The notes under the pieces: model-generated
The model's input: only the letters and a program-made list of their open reading frames with translations
Database searches by the model: none
What the model was told of the DNA's origin: nothing
Origin: Gari tellinella
Lineage: Eukaryota; Mollusca; Bivalvia; Cardiida; Psammobiidae
DNA: 64,000 nt
Assembly: GCA_922989275.2 (NCBI GenBank)
Contig: OV277868.1
Coordinates: 20,270,291 to 20,334,290 of the forward strand
Reading direction: 5' to 3'
Part shown: positions 56,025-64,000 of the stretch, in pieces
Layout: each line of letters opens with the position of its first letter
Position numbering within the stretch: the first letter of the stretch is position 1
Made by a program: the position numbers and the translations under genes

Positions 56025-56274
56025 TACAGTGGAGAATCTGTTATTCTTTCCCGTTTAAACGCAAACGTACGCAAACGCAAAACACTATAACGTAGAAAAG
56101 AAAAACTTTTGGACAATTCTAATAATTCTTGTTAATCTTGGAGGCAAACAGTTTGGAGCCTGATCAGACACCGGGTTACCCGGCGTCTGATCTGGCTCCA
56201 AACTGTTTGCACTGCAAATAATAGTTTTAGCGTAAACGCGTTTATGGGGAAAGAATAACAGATTCTCCACTGTA
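56025..56274 (+). repeat. MITE-A copy 29 (250 bp)
   Basis: Complete; palindrome CACCGGGTTACCCGGCGTC. Confidence 0.92.
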
Positions 56275-56280
56275 TATTCC

Positions 56281-56521
56281 GTACACGATGGAGAAGACGT
56301 TATTGTTTCCCGTTTAAACGTAAACGAAATGCAAACGCAATGCAATAAAACGTAGAAAAAGACAATTCTGACTGGTCATGTTAATCTGAGTGGCACACAA
56401 TTTGGTGATTAATCCGTCACCGGGTTCCCGGCGTCGGGTCAGGCTCCTAGCTGTTTGCAAAGGAAATAACAGTTTTAGCGTTAACGCGTTTATTGGGAAA
56501 AAATACGTTTCCTCCATTGTG
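56281..56521 (+). repeat. MITE-A copy 30 (diverged)
   Basis: TACACGATGGAGAAGACG to AATACGTTTCCTCCATTGTG; palindrome GTCACCGGGTTCCCGGCGTC. Confidence 0.75.
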
Positions 56522-56679
56522 CATATCGAAAACCTGCCTTACAACAAAACGATACAAAATTGCAACTCGTCATCGAAATTCCTAAAGTAAAATTGCAGGC
56601 AATTTAATAAGAAAAACATAATTAAGAATCACATGAAAACGGTATTATGACATAAAAACGTTTAAATTATCGACATTAC

Positions 56680-56786
56680 CTCTAACCAGCCATAAACTGG
56701 TCCTTCCAGGTAAAACAGTTTCACGTGCAGCACGATGTTACAGGTCACCAAGGCACACATAACCAGAACAGTGAGAAGGTAGGTTG
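56680..56786 (-). CDS. Nicotinic-receptor-like Cys-loop channel, TM3 exon
   Basis: The acceptor is TTGTTACAG|CA and the donor TTAGAG|GTAATG; entering phase 1 and leaving phase 0 agree with neighbours. The peptide ATYLLTVLVMCALVTCNIVL and HVKLFYLEGPVYGWLE is a TM3 helix followed by the start of the intracellular loop, corresponding to the 'yf...m.mv..sv..tv.vl..h' region of nAChR subunits. A MITE-A relic begins within about 10 bp of the acceptor on the intron side. Confidence 0.85.
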
Positions 56787-56789
56787 CTG

Positions 56790-56880
56790 TAACAAGACAT
56801 TTAGACGTTATTCTATTCCGTTAAAACGCAAAAGAAACGAAAACGCATTGTAATAAACGAAGAAAACTACAATTTTTGGA
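56790..56880 (+). repeat. MITE-A fragment 31 touching the TM3-exon acceptor
   Basis: ACGTTATTCTATTCCGTTAA, AACGCAAAAGAAACGAAAAC and GCATTGTAATAAACGAAG: left half only. Confidence 0.65.
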
Positions 56881-56899
56881 AATATTTCAAAGTTAACAT

Positions 56900-57618
56900 T
56901 TATGATATTTTACATACAATATGATTGGTTCTTAGCGCTCCTTAATTTCTGATTTGTACACGTTTCCCTATATGTGAACGTTAGAACAACCACGTGGCTT
57001 GTTTGGGCTAATTTGCACTTGTAAAGTATGGAAGAAAGGCTTTGCCTGCACGATTACACAAGTGCAATCTCCAATGACTTCCTAGCACGAAAAACACATA
57101 AACTGGCGAGAATAACACACGAAGAGATCGACAGAGCCGTCGGAATGTTGCACGCCGGTGTTTTCTGACGGCTAATAATATTCAACCACCGAAGAATTCC
57201 GGTAGTGGAAACAAGACAATACTAATTTCAGTCTATTCCATATAAGGAAATGTTTCCGTCCATTTCCATGTGGCTAGAACTTTAATAAGACATTTCCTGA
57301 CCTACTTTCGGTGGTAACACCAAACCAGGTATACAAGCATCCATGTGTGAGTTGTGCTGTTATTGTTATCTTGTCTAGGAATATACTCATCGAAGCGTCT
57401 CATGTGAGACCTGTACCGTGAATTTGTTAGTGTCGTTGGTAAAACCAATTGGAAAAAAAACCATTGAGTGTGAGTATATCAGGACCTCTCTAGACAGCTT
57501 GAGATTAGTGACATTGGCTAGGCACACTTTATTCCTGCTTTACAGTCACTTTCACGCCTACTGAGAACAATGGGGTCTTTAAATGTCTTTAAATAACGTC
57601 TTTCCCATTATACTTTAC
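56900..57618. other. Channel-gene intron, no repeat of the named families recognised
   Basis: An inverted pair CCATATAAGGAAATG / CATTTCC is the only local structure noticed. TCTCTAGACAGCTTGAGATT at 57487 matches the reverse complement of a stretch at about 45545-45570. Confidence 0.35.
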
Positions 57619-57946
57619 CTATATGTGGTACTTGTTTTGAGGTTGTAGGCATGAGTTGTGCTGTGATGGACATCTGTACAGTGTAAGCCAGCATGATGGT
57701 CAATGAATATCCCAGTCGTTCACCGCTGTCTGTAGGTAACAGAAAGGCCCACACCGTACACAGAGATAGCAATATCGTCGGGAAGATCAGGTTCATGACG
57801 TAAAATGGTCGTCGACGGGTAAAGGTGAGAGTGAAAGCAAGGGCTGTGTGATAAGAATAAGGGCAGCAAAGAACCACCGACCCTTTACCAACGGTACTTT
57901 TGTCAAACGCCCATTCAGCATTATCCAAGTAAACATCAGTCTGGAT
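57619..57946 (-). CDS. Nicotinic-receptor-like Cys-loop channel, loop C to TM2 exon
   Basis: The acceptor is GTCGTTTTAG|ATC and the donor CATATAG|GTAAAG (phase 0 in, phase 1 out). The peptide begins IQTDVYLDNAEWAFDKSTVG and contains the vicinal cysteine pair in VVLCCPYSYH, the hallmark of alpha-type ligand-binding loop C, then TRRRPFYVMNLIFPTILLS (TM1) and LLPTDSGERLGYSLTIMLAY plus TVQMSITAQLMPTTS (TM2). Retained pore residues: Glu -1', Thr 6', Leu 9', as in cation-selective nAChRs. Differences: the residue before the CC pair is Leu rather than the usual aromatic context, and TM2 positions 14', 16', 18' and 20' are Gln, Ser, Thr and Gln, so the outer pore half is unusually polar and lacks the acidic 20' ring. 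Confidence 0.93.
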
Positions 57947-57954
57947 CTAAAACG

Positions 57955-58025
57955 ACATTAACCCATTACCTCATTACTACGCATTTTACCCCTTTCATTT
58001 ATCAATACATAGAATAAAAACGTTG
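57955..58025 (-). repeat. MITE-H-like remnant next to the loop-C exon acceptor
   Basis: TTAACCCATTACCTCATTAC, TACGCATTTTACCCC; begins about 10 bp from the acceptor at 57946. Core not present. Confidence 0.5.
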
Positions 58026-58097
58026 AAATCTATACAGTCAAGAATATACATCACACGAAATATTTTCTATATTGTAGCTGATAGTAGCTTAACCGCT

Positions 58098-58346
58098 TTA
58101 ACTCTTTACTCCCTAAAACTTCAAATGGACAATCCCAGTTTCTATTTTAGTCTAGTCCATTTCTGACTTTTGAGAGTTTTTTTGTCAATGTTTTGCATTA
58201 TGACAAACAGTGAAGACCAAGATCAGAGGGCTCCTTAAGGAGCCCTCTGATCTGGCTTTTCACTGTTTGCATAGTACAATGCACTTTTCACATGTATACA
58301 GCTGGAAAAGGACGCCTATATGCGGAAATAGGGTTCAAAGGGTTAA
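58098..58346 (-). repeat. MITE-F copy 3 (TTAA ends)
   Basis: TTAACTCTTTACTCCCTAAA to GGGTTCAAAGGGTTAA. Core CAAACAGTGAAGACCAAGAT, AGAGGGCTCCTTAAGGAGCC and complement. Confidence 0.8.
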
Positions 58347-58585
58347 GTGGTCCTCTATCTTCAAAACCAGAAACAGTAAAGGGTTCACTCAATGATGCCT
58401 GTTCATTGTCCACAAAAGTAAGACATACACTCAATACAAAAAGAAACGCACATCGTGCTTAGGCGCAGATTAAGATACTTTTATTGAAGAAAATTAGAAT
58501 ACACATGTACTTAGACTATATCGCAAGATTCATTTAATTCTGTAACAAGTTCAGAAATAAATACTCAAAAACACTTTGCCGCCTT

Positions 58586-58785
58586 TTAACCCTTTCACTC
58601 TTAATGACACCAAAAAGCACGTGAGCAAACAGTTTGGATCCTGATCAGACGCCGCGTAACGCGGATCGAAACTGTTTCGTTTCGATATGCTTTAAATCGA
58701 ATTACATTCAATTTGAATCTTACTTTGAAACGATCTGGTAAACAACAGAATAGAAGCAGACGACAATGAAAAGGTGAAAGGTTAA
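58586..58785 (-). repeat. MITE-G copy 3 (TTAA ends), one palindrome arm shortened
   Basis: TTAACCCTTTCACTCTTAAT to GAAAAGGTGAAAGGTTAA; core CAAACAGTTTGGATCCTGAT, CAGACGCCGCGTAACGCGGA. Confidence 0.8.
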
Positions 58786-59002
58786 AATCTCACGATCAAT
58801 TTGACAGCGATAGAGCAAACTTTAGCTGTTTAAAACACCGAACCGATTTGTGTAGGTTGTGATGCTACAAATGCAATAATAAATCTCCCTTTTTCAACAT
58901 TGATAACCCCAGGCAGAACTACTGACAAATAATATTGTGATGACAAAATTGTGCGTTTCTTTTTGCATTGAGTGTACATGTAAGCAAACATCGAAAGCCT
59001 GG

Positions 59003-59244
59003 TTCAGTGGAAAAGACTTTATTTTTTCCTAATAAACGCGTGTAAGCTTAAGCTTATAATTTCCAGTACAAACAGTTTGAAGCCAGTTTGGTAACTCGAA
59101 GTCTTAACAGGCTCCAAGCTGTTTTCCACCCAGATTAAAAAAAGATAAATTGGTGAGTTTTTGCCATTAATTTTACTACATTTTAGTGCATTTAGTTTGT
59201 GTTTCGTTTGCGTTTAAACGGTAAAGAATAATGTATTACATTGT
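59003..59244 (-). repeat. MITE-A copy 32 (diverged)
   Basis: TTCAGTGGAAAAGACTTTAT, CTAATAAACGCGTGTAAGC to GTTTAAACGGTAAAGAATAA; the palindrome has lost its GC centre (AGCCAGTTTGGTAACTCG). Confidence 0.7.
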
Positions 59245-60116
59245 ATCCACTGTAATACACCACGCGGCTGCTTTCTGTATAAAGAGGATCTTCCATGAGT
59301 GCTCGTGTTGTATTGCATTTATTAAACGAGTAATCAAAAACGATAAAAACGAGTCTTCTTCGAGAGTTTATCTTTTTTTTTAGATGACACGTGTAATTAA
59401 TTCAATAAAACATGAACACAAATGAAATATTCTATTTATAGCATAATTACAAACTCGCACAATAACAATATAATCATCAATTTGCTTTGCCTACTTCCTT
59501 TAGCAAACGAAGGAAATTGAGTTGACGCTGTTAATGAGGATGCATGTTATAGCACCGATAAATACAATATTCCTCATTTGCTGTGTTGCTCCAACACTTT
59601 TTCATTTATTCTGGTCATCAGCTGTTCGCAAAGCAAAGTGTGTTGTTATTACTGTTACAACGTGTTTAATCAAAGCAATCATGGGTTGGCATGTGCATTA
59701 CGTTCTGATAATAAGCAATACGTAAATCAGAGTTGGATGTAGTTACTGTCTCCATATTTATCTCACATTCAAGCCGGGATTAATATATTAGCATTATAAT
59801 ACCTACTAAAGCTATCTCATAGTCCATCTCAATACATGGTCGAAGGGGGCGTGGCCTAACCGGTGTAGACTCTGTGGTGATAACCCGTCTTGACCATGTG
59901 ACATTAAGGGGCGTGGCTGAACTCCTCTTTTGGTATCATTGATCAAGGATTATGGAAGATTAGTTTTAGATATTCTTTAGAATATGCAAGTCAGATTTCT
60001 GACATAATAGAGGAATTCCTCATCCATAGTTTCGAATTGTTCAAATCGGAAACCGTTACGGTTCGTTAATGTAACTTGTATAACATCCTTTTCATGATCA
60101 ACTTTATCGTGAGGTG

Positions 60117-60270
60117 TGTACCCCTTCATCGCCATATTTTCGTCTGCTTCAATATTGTTGTCTGCAATATCTTTTCAAAGTTAGATTTAATGCAGTATAA
60201 CTTACGTAATTTAAATCAGGATCAAAACGGTTTGCAAATGCGCATTATGACGTCATTGAGAGTGAAAGGG
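60117..60270 (+). repeat. MITE-G copy 4 (right part), 14 bp from the Cys-loop exon donor
   Basis: CCCCTTCATCGCCATATTTT, CGTCTGCTTCAATATTG to GTCATTGAGAGTGAAAGGG. The palindrome is reduced to ATCAGGATCAAAACGGTTTG. Confidence 0.65.
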
Positions 60271-60284
60271 ATAGTGGAACTTAC

Positions 60285-60375
60285 TTGAGTATACTGATCA
60301 GTAATAACAATCTCGTCTGTCGAGTGACCCCAAAATATAATCTCGAGTTCGCAAGACTGAGTGTCAAAAGGAAAG
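60285..60375 (-). CDS. Nicotinic-receptor-like Cys-loop channel, second half of the Cys-loop exon
   Basis: The acceptor is CTTCTTTCAG|C and the donor ACTCAA|GTAAGT. It begins with C completing an Asn codon from the upstream exon, then FPFDTQSCELEIIFWGHSTD and EIVITDQYTQ. FPFDTQSCELEI is the family signature with the second Cys-loop cysteine. The Trp in IIFWGH sits where the loop-B tryptophan of the agonist site is expected, though the usual Tyr two residues later is His. A MITE-G remnant ends about 14 bp from the donor. Confidence 0.92.
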
Positions 60376-60439
60376 CTGAAAGAAGACACATACTTAGATA
60401 ACAATTTATATACAATAATTACATAGTGGAGAAAACTTC

Positions 60440-61140
60440 ATTCTAACATGACACGCGCTTTGGTCACTATAAAAATAGAACAAGCTCATCGCGGTATACC
60501 TGGGCCGTTTTACAACGCTCTTCCCTACCCCGCGCCTCCCGCGGTTAAATGACGTGACGTGTTAGGTAAAGACCATATACTTTAACGAGTCATGTTACTA
60601 TAATTTCCTCATTTTTTCTGCCTTGTTTCATGTTATGTTTGTTCTCTGCCAGATGGTGGGTCGGTACATGTAAATGTGTATTGTGTGTGCGAATTCTCTG
60701 CTGTACGTAACTTTGCTGTTGGGTGTTAGATTCTTGTAAAAGTCGCGGGAGCAGTTATTCGGTCGAAAAACTGCATCCACTGAGGAAATAAGTTTGAAAC
60801 ATTTGATTTCCTTTCCGATTAATTTCTTTTAATCTGGTCATGTTAGATTCGAAATAATCTATGTTCTACCGTTGTGAAACGGTATTTTACAACGACTGGT
60901 CCTTGTGATGCACATGAATTGAACACCCAGGCCTTCGGCCTTCGTGGACAATTCCTGCGCATCACAACTCCCAACCGTTGTGAAATACCGTTTCACAACG
61001 GTAGAACATAGATTATTTCTTAATTCTAAAATGCCACGTGCTTATGTTCTGTAAAAATAGAAGAAGCTCATCGTGATATATTCTAGACGTTTAACAATGC
61101 TCTTCTCCATCCCTTTCTCTCGCATTTAAATTACCATAAA
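60440..61140. repeat. Direct-repeat pair flanking a long hairpin
   Basis: TTCTAACATGACACGCGCTT..AAAAATAGAACAAGCTCATC (60443) and TTCTAAAATGCCACGTGCTT..AAAAATAGAAGAAGCTCATC (61021) are diverged direct repeats of about 110 bp. Between them a palindrome at 60864-61020 has arms AATAATCTATGTTCTACCGT, TGTGAAACGGTATTT and their complements around GGCCTTCGGCC. Confidence 0.7.
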
Positions 61141-61210
61141 TTAATTGCGCGCCGTTATAGTATGAAAATATTCGATTGATTGGCAACTGCTGTGATTGTT
61201 TTCCTTTTTA

Positions 61211-61465
61211 CAGGGCTGCCATAAGTTGACATGAAAAATCCTAAGATTTCCAAATTTGCATTTTTCAAGTGCGATTTTACGAATCGTACCTTTACCATAT
61301 AACCTGTTTCTAGTCTTGTTTACATGCGACTACTTAAAGCAGGCTGTAAGTAAAGTAGAATGCGCCTCAAGGCGCATTCTGCTTTAATTTCAGCCTGCTT
61401 TAAGCTACTATAAACTGGGGGAAAATCCGAAGATTTAGGAAAAATCCGGAGAAAAGGCAGCCCTG
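61211..61465 (+). repeat. MITE-I copy 5 with GCGCATTCTGC palindrome
   Basis: CAGGGCTGCCATAAGTTGAC to GAGAAAAGGCAGCCCTG. Core: AAAGCAGGCTGTAAGTAAAG, AATGCGCCTCAAGGCGCATT and complement, the same core as MITE-H. Confidence 0.88.
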
Positions 61466-61539
61466 TTTTACAAAACAGGGAAAGGAAATACAAATACATG
61501 TAAGAATATTCACACTAGAAATGCCTATGTGTGTGTGAC

Positions 61540-61856
61540 TACAGCGCTCCCTCTCTACAACGGCACCCAACGGGAGACACAAAGTGTGTGCGTTGTTCGG
61601 AGGGAGTCATTATAGGCAGGGGAATTTACAAACACCTTGATCAAACGTCTGGTCTAGATTCAAGATGTTTGTCACGCGTCATTTAGTTTTTTTTCTGTCA
61701 AAATGTCCATTAAGTAACTTTGAGAAAAACAGCAGACGACAATTTTAAGCAGACGACATTGCAGCCATGAAAAGGTTGGACATAATTGTCCTGTTTAGGG
61801 TCCTTGTAAGGAGGGAGTCGTTGTAAGGAGGGTCGTTGTAGGGAGGGGACACTGTA
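61540..61856 (+). repeat. MITE-C copy 4
   Basis: TACAGCGCTCCCTCTCTACA to GTTGTAGGGAGGGGACACTG; the palindrome is eroded (ACACCTTGATCAAACGTCTG). Confidence 0.8.
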
Positions 61857-62065
61857 TTTGATGAAGTTTACTTTGAAATTCCCACGTCATAGGTCATCTT
61901 ACTATTCTTATTGTTCGATTTTTCTGACCTGTCAGAGTTATTTTTAGAACAGAAAAGTTCATAATGGTAAATAGATAACAGGGTAACATCGGATCTATAT
62001 AGTCGTACACTTTCCAACTTGAGATTGGCATGATCCTCGTGCAGCACGAGACAGCTGCGCTAACT

Positions 62066-62292
62066 TTACAGATATTCTTTCCAAACAAACGCATTTATAT
62101 ACTAAATCTATTATTTCCATTGCAAACAGGTTGGAGCCAGATCAGACGCCGGTTTACCCGGCGTCTGATCAGGCTCCAACCTGTTTGCAACTCAGATTAA
62201 AAATATAATTAAAATTTCTTAAAGTAAATGTCCACAGTTTAGTGCATTGCTTTTGCGTTTAAACGGGAAAGAATAAGGTATCCTCTACTGTA
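62066..62292 (-). repeat. MITE-A copy 33 (diverged, left end lost)
   Basis: TATTCTTTCCAAACAAACGC to AAAGAATAAGGTATCCTCTA, CTGTA; palindrome CGCCGGTTTACCCGGCGTC. Confidence 0.75.
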
Positions 62293-62336
62293 CATTGCGC
62301 ACAAAAACTACAGCTATCCGTATATTTACAGTGGAT

Positions 62337-62561
62337 AATCTGTTATTCTTTCCCGTTTAAACGCAAATATACGCAAACGCAAAGCACTAAAACGTAGAAA
62401 AGAACCACTTTTGGACAATTCTGACATTTCATGTTTATCATGGTGGCAAATAGTTTGAAGCCTGATCAGACGCCGGGTTATCCGGCGTCTGATCTGGCTC
62501 CAAACTGTTTGCACTGCAAATAATAGTTTTAGCGTAAACGAATAACACATTCTCCACTGTA
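62337..62561 (+). repeat. MITE-A copy 34 (225 bp)
   Basis: TACAGTGGATAATCTG to CACATTCTCCACTGTA, with a small deletion before AATAACACATTC; palindrome CGCCGGGTTATCCGGCGTC. Confidence 0.88.
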
Positions 62562-62919
62562 ACTGTATGTAGAGAAAACTCATCCCTTTGAACGTTTTAG
62601 AATGTTCCAGTCAAAAAATAACTCCGACAGGTCAGAAGAAAAGACTAATACTTCGAAATAACTTTGCCATAGAAAATGATATCATTCTTATCATGAAATA
62701 TCTGTGTCATGGAATATCATATTATTCCTACTTATGAAATATAAGTTTTATGGCATATCATATTATTCTTACATGTATTTTGACTTGCACTCGTGATTTA
62801 AGTCCAACAAGATTCTTACTTAAATGTGCTTATGTCACATAACTATTCTTACTTTGCAGTATTCGTTTTACTTTGTAATTCTTTTCTATCTACTTTATAT
62901 GATATTGTAGCATTCTTAC

Positions 62920-63045
62920 TTTGAGATGTCCACGTCACAGGAAGTTGTACTTTGGAGTATCTGGTTCCACTTAACACGGCCATTGGAATACGCTCTCAGT
63001 CTCGTGTTTTCGTTTTTAAATCCTATAAGGTCTGTTCTGGATGCT
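62920..63045 (-). CDS. Nicotinic-receptor-like Cys-loop channel, 5'-most visible exon (loop E and first Cys of Cys-loop)
   Basis: The minus strand reads ASRTDLIGFKNENTRLRAYS, NGRVKWNQILQSTTSCDVDI, S and two bases before donor AAA|GTAAGA. The pattern '.lr.ysnG.v.W.p....t.Cdvdi' is the classic segment before the Cys-loop. Joined to the next exon, 13 residues separate the two cysteines (C-DVDISNFPFDTQS-C), the invariant spacing of the superfamily. The acceptor is either CTTCCAG|A at 63045 or ATCCAG|A at 63036; both keep frame. A minisatellite starts almost at the acceptor. Exons for the signal peptide and N-terminal strands are not in the window. Confidence 0.75.
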
Positions 63046-63048
63046 CTG

Positions 63049-63350
63049 GAAGTATACCATTGAAAGTAGAATTAGACCATTGAAAGTAGAATTAACCATT
63101 GAAAGTAGAATTAGACCATTGAAAGTAGAATTAACCATTGAAAGTAGAATTAGACCATTGAAAGTAGAATTAACCATTGAAAGTAAAATTAGACAGTTGA
63201 AAGTAGAATTAGACTATTGAAAGTAGAATTTACCATTGAATGTAGAATTAGACCATTGAAAGTAGAATTTATCATTGAATGTAGAATTAGACCATTGAAA
63301 GTAGAATTAGACCATTGAAAGTAGAATAATACCATTGAAAGTAGTATTAT
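63049..63350 (+). repeat. Minisatellite, unit about 17-19 bp, adjoining the first visible channel exon
   Basis: Units ACCATTGAAAGTAGAATTAG alternate with a shorter form ACCATTGAAAGTAGAATTA; about 16 units. It begins 4 bp from the putative acceptor at 63045. Confidence 0.92.
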
Positions 63351-63639
63351 ACGATTCGATAGAAATATAAGAAAATGTAATTTTATTGCGTTTCATTTGA
63401 GTTCAAATGTACATTGATCCCTTCTAGTCTGTTAGCAACATTAAAAACAATATAATCTTCTCTTAGCCATTATTTCTCATGCATAAACAGAACTATCATT
63501 TTCATCAGAGCATTTATCATAAGTTTTTGATTTTTTTCGTTTGAATCACTTCATTGAAACAATACCGTTTACAATTGTAAGTCATGCTAAGCACTCCGAG
63601 GGTATAGATTTTCCCTATATATAAAACTCCCTCCGAATA

Positions 63640-63720
63640 ATTGCGTGCTGTTGAACAATATCTGACACAGAGTTATTTGGCGTCTGATCTTGCTCCAAAT
63701 TGTTTGCAATTAATCCTTAT
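63640..63720 (+). repeat. MITE-A palindrome fragment 35
   Basis: TCTGACACAGAGTTATTTGG, CGTCTGATCTTGCTCCAAAT, TGTTTGCAAT: only the right arm remains. The sequence from here to 64000 is AT-rich without recognised features. Confidence 0.55.
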
Positions 63721-64000
63721 CACAAAGACGTTTGTCTAAAAACGAAGAACTTCTTGTTAAGGGTGTATCAAACTCATAAGCGAACTTTTCAAAGTATCAA
63801 ACTTTTTTCTGTCATGTTTGTTTTGGAAAAACTGTTTATGATAAATAAATAAAAATTGAAGAAAAAATCCATATGTTGGTGTGCATATTTTGCACTACGG
63901 CAATTTGAAAAAGATGTGTCAAATTCGGATATTTTCTCAAATTTTGCCAAATTTAAAGATAAGCTTCATTAAAATCTAATTTAAATAAAAATTAACATGG

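Noticed and set aside
63049..63350. Regular repeat array that might be taken for a CRISPR
   Set aside because: Units of 17-19 bp are directly adjacent without unique spacers, and the genome is eukaryotic; it is a minisatellite.

Overview
Eukaryotic, intron-rich, AT-rich genomic DNA, most likely from a marine bivalve mollusc. The support is indirect: tRNA-derived SINEs of the kind known from bivalves, a dispersed 'CTCACCTGAG...' repeat of a type I associate with molluscs, a Cys-loop receptor and a PEBP-type gene in the lophotrochozoan style, and an extraordinary density of short inverted-repeat (MITE-like) elements. No rRNA, functional tRNA, CRISPR, bacterial operon or virus was seen.

Genes, left to right. 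(1) 309-9441, + strand: the last five exons of a PEBP-family gene (phosphatidylethanolamine-binding protein) whose product ends in a hydrophobic tail; earlier exons lie left of the window. (2) 16610-22929, - strand: a complete three-exon Golgi-type carbohydrate sulfotransferase of the CHST8-14 / HNK-1ST type, about 325 aa. (3) 46322-50329, + strand: a small three-exon gene of unknown function, with a possible frame break in its last exon. (4) 53919-63045, - strand: the last six visible exons of a nicotinic-acetylcholine-receptor-like Cys-loop channel, from before the Cys-loop to the stop after TM4; its 5' exons lie beyond the right edge. Splice phases agree at every junction in all four models.

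The remainder is repeats. The dominant family, called MITE-A here, has about 35 copies or fragments. Intact copies are 245-251 bp with TACAGTGGAGAA...TTCTCCACTGTA ends and a roughly 65-bp palindrome in the centre. Other families (MITE-B to MITE-N, my own labels) have other termini, several with TTAA or TA target duplications, and many are nested. A decayed Tc1-like transposon sits at 20.5-21.5 kb. A 4.9-kb element with long, internally tandem inverted repeats occupies 39.2-44.1 kb and carries a broken ORF of an invertebrate repeat family. Two copies of a 1.04-kb TTAA-flanked element are present, one interrupting a host element whose uninterrupted copy is also in the window.

The most interesting observation is modularity. 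A small set of central palindromes occurs inside several otherwise unrelated MITE families, and one MITE family can carry different palindromes in the same central position. A second striking pattern is that MITE ends or minisatellites lie within about 30 bp of many splice sites of genes 2 and 4, and one minisatellite appears to be built from an exon end plus its 5' splice site.
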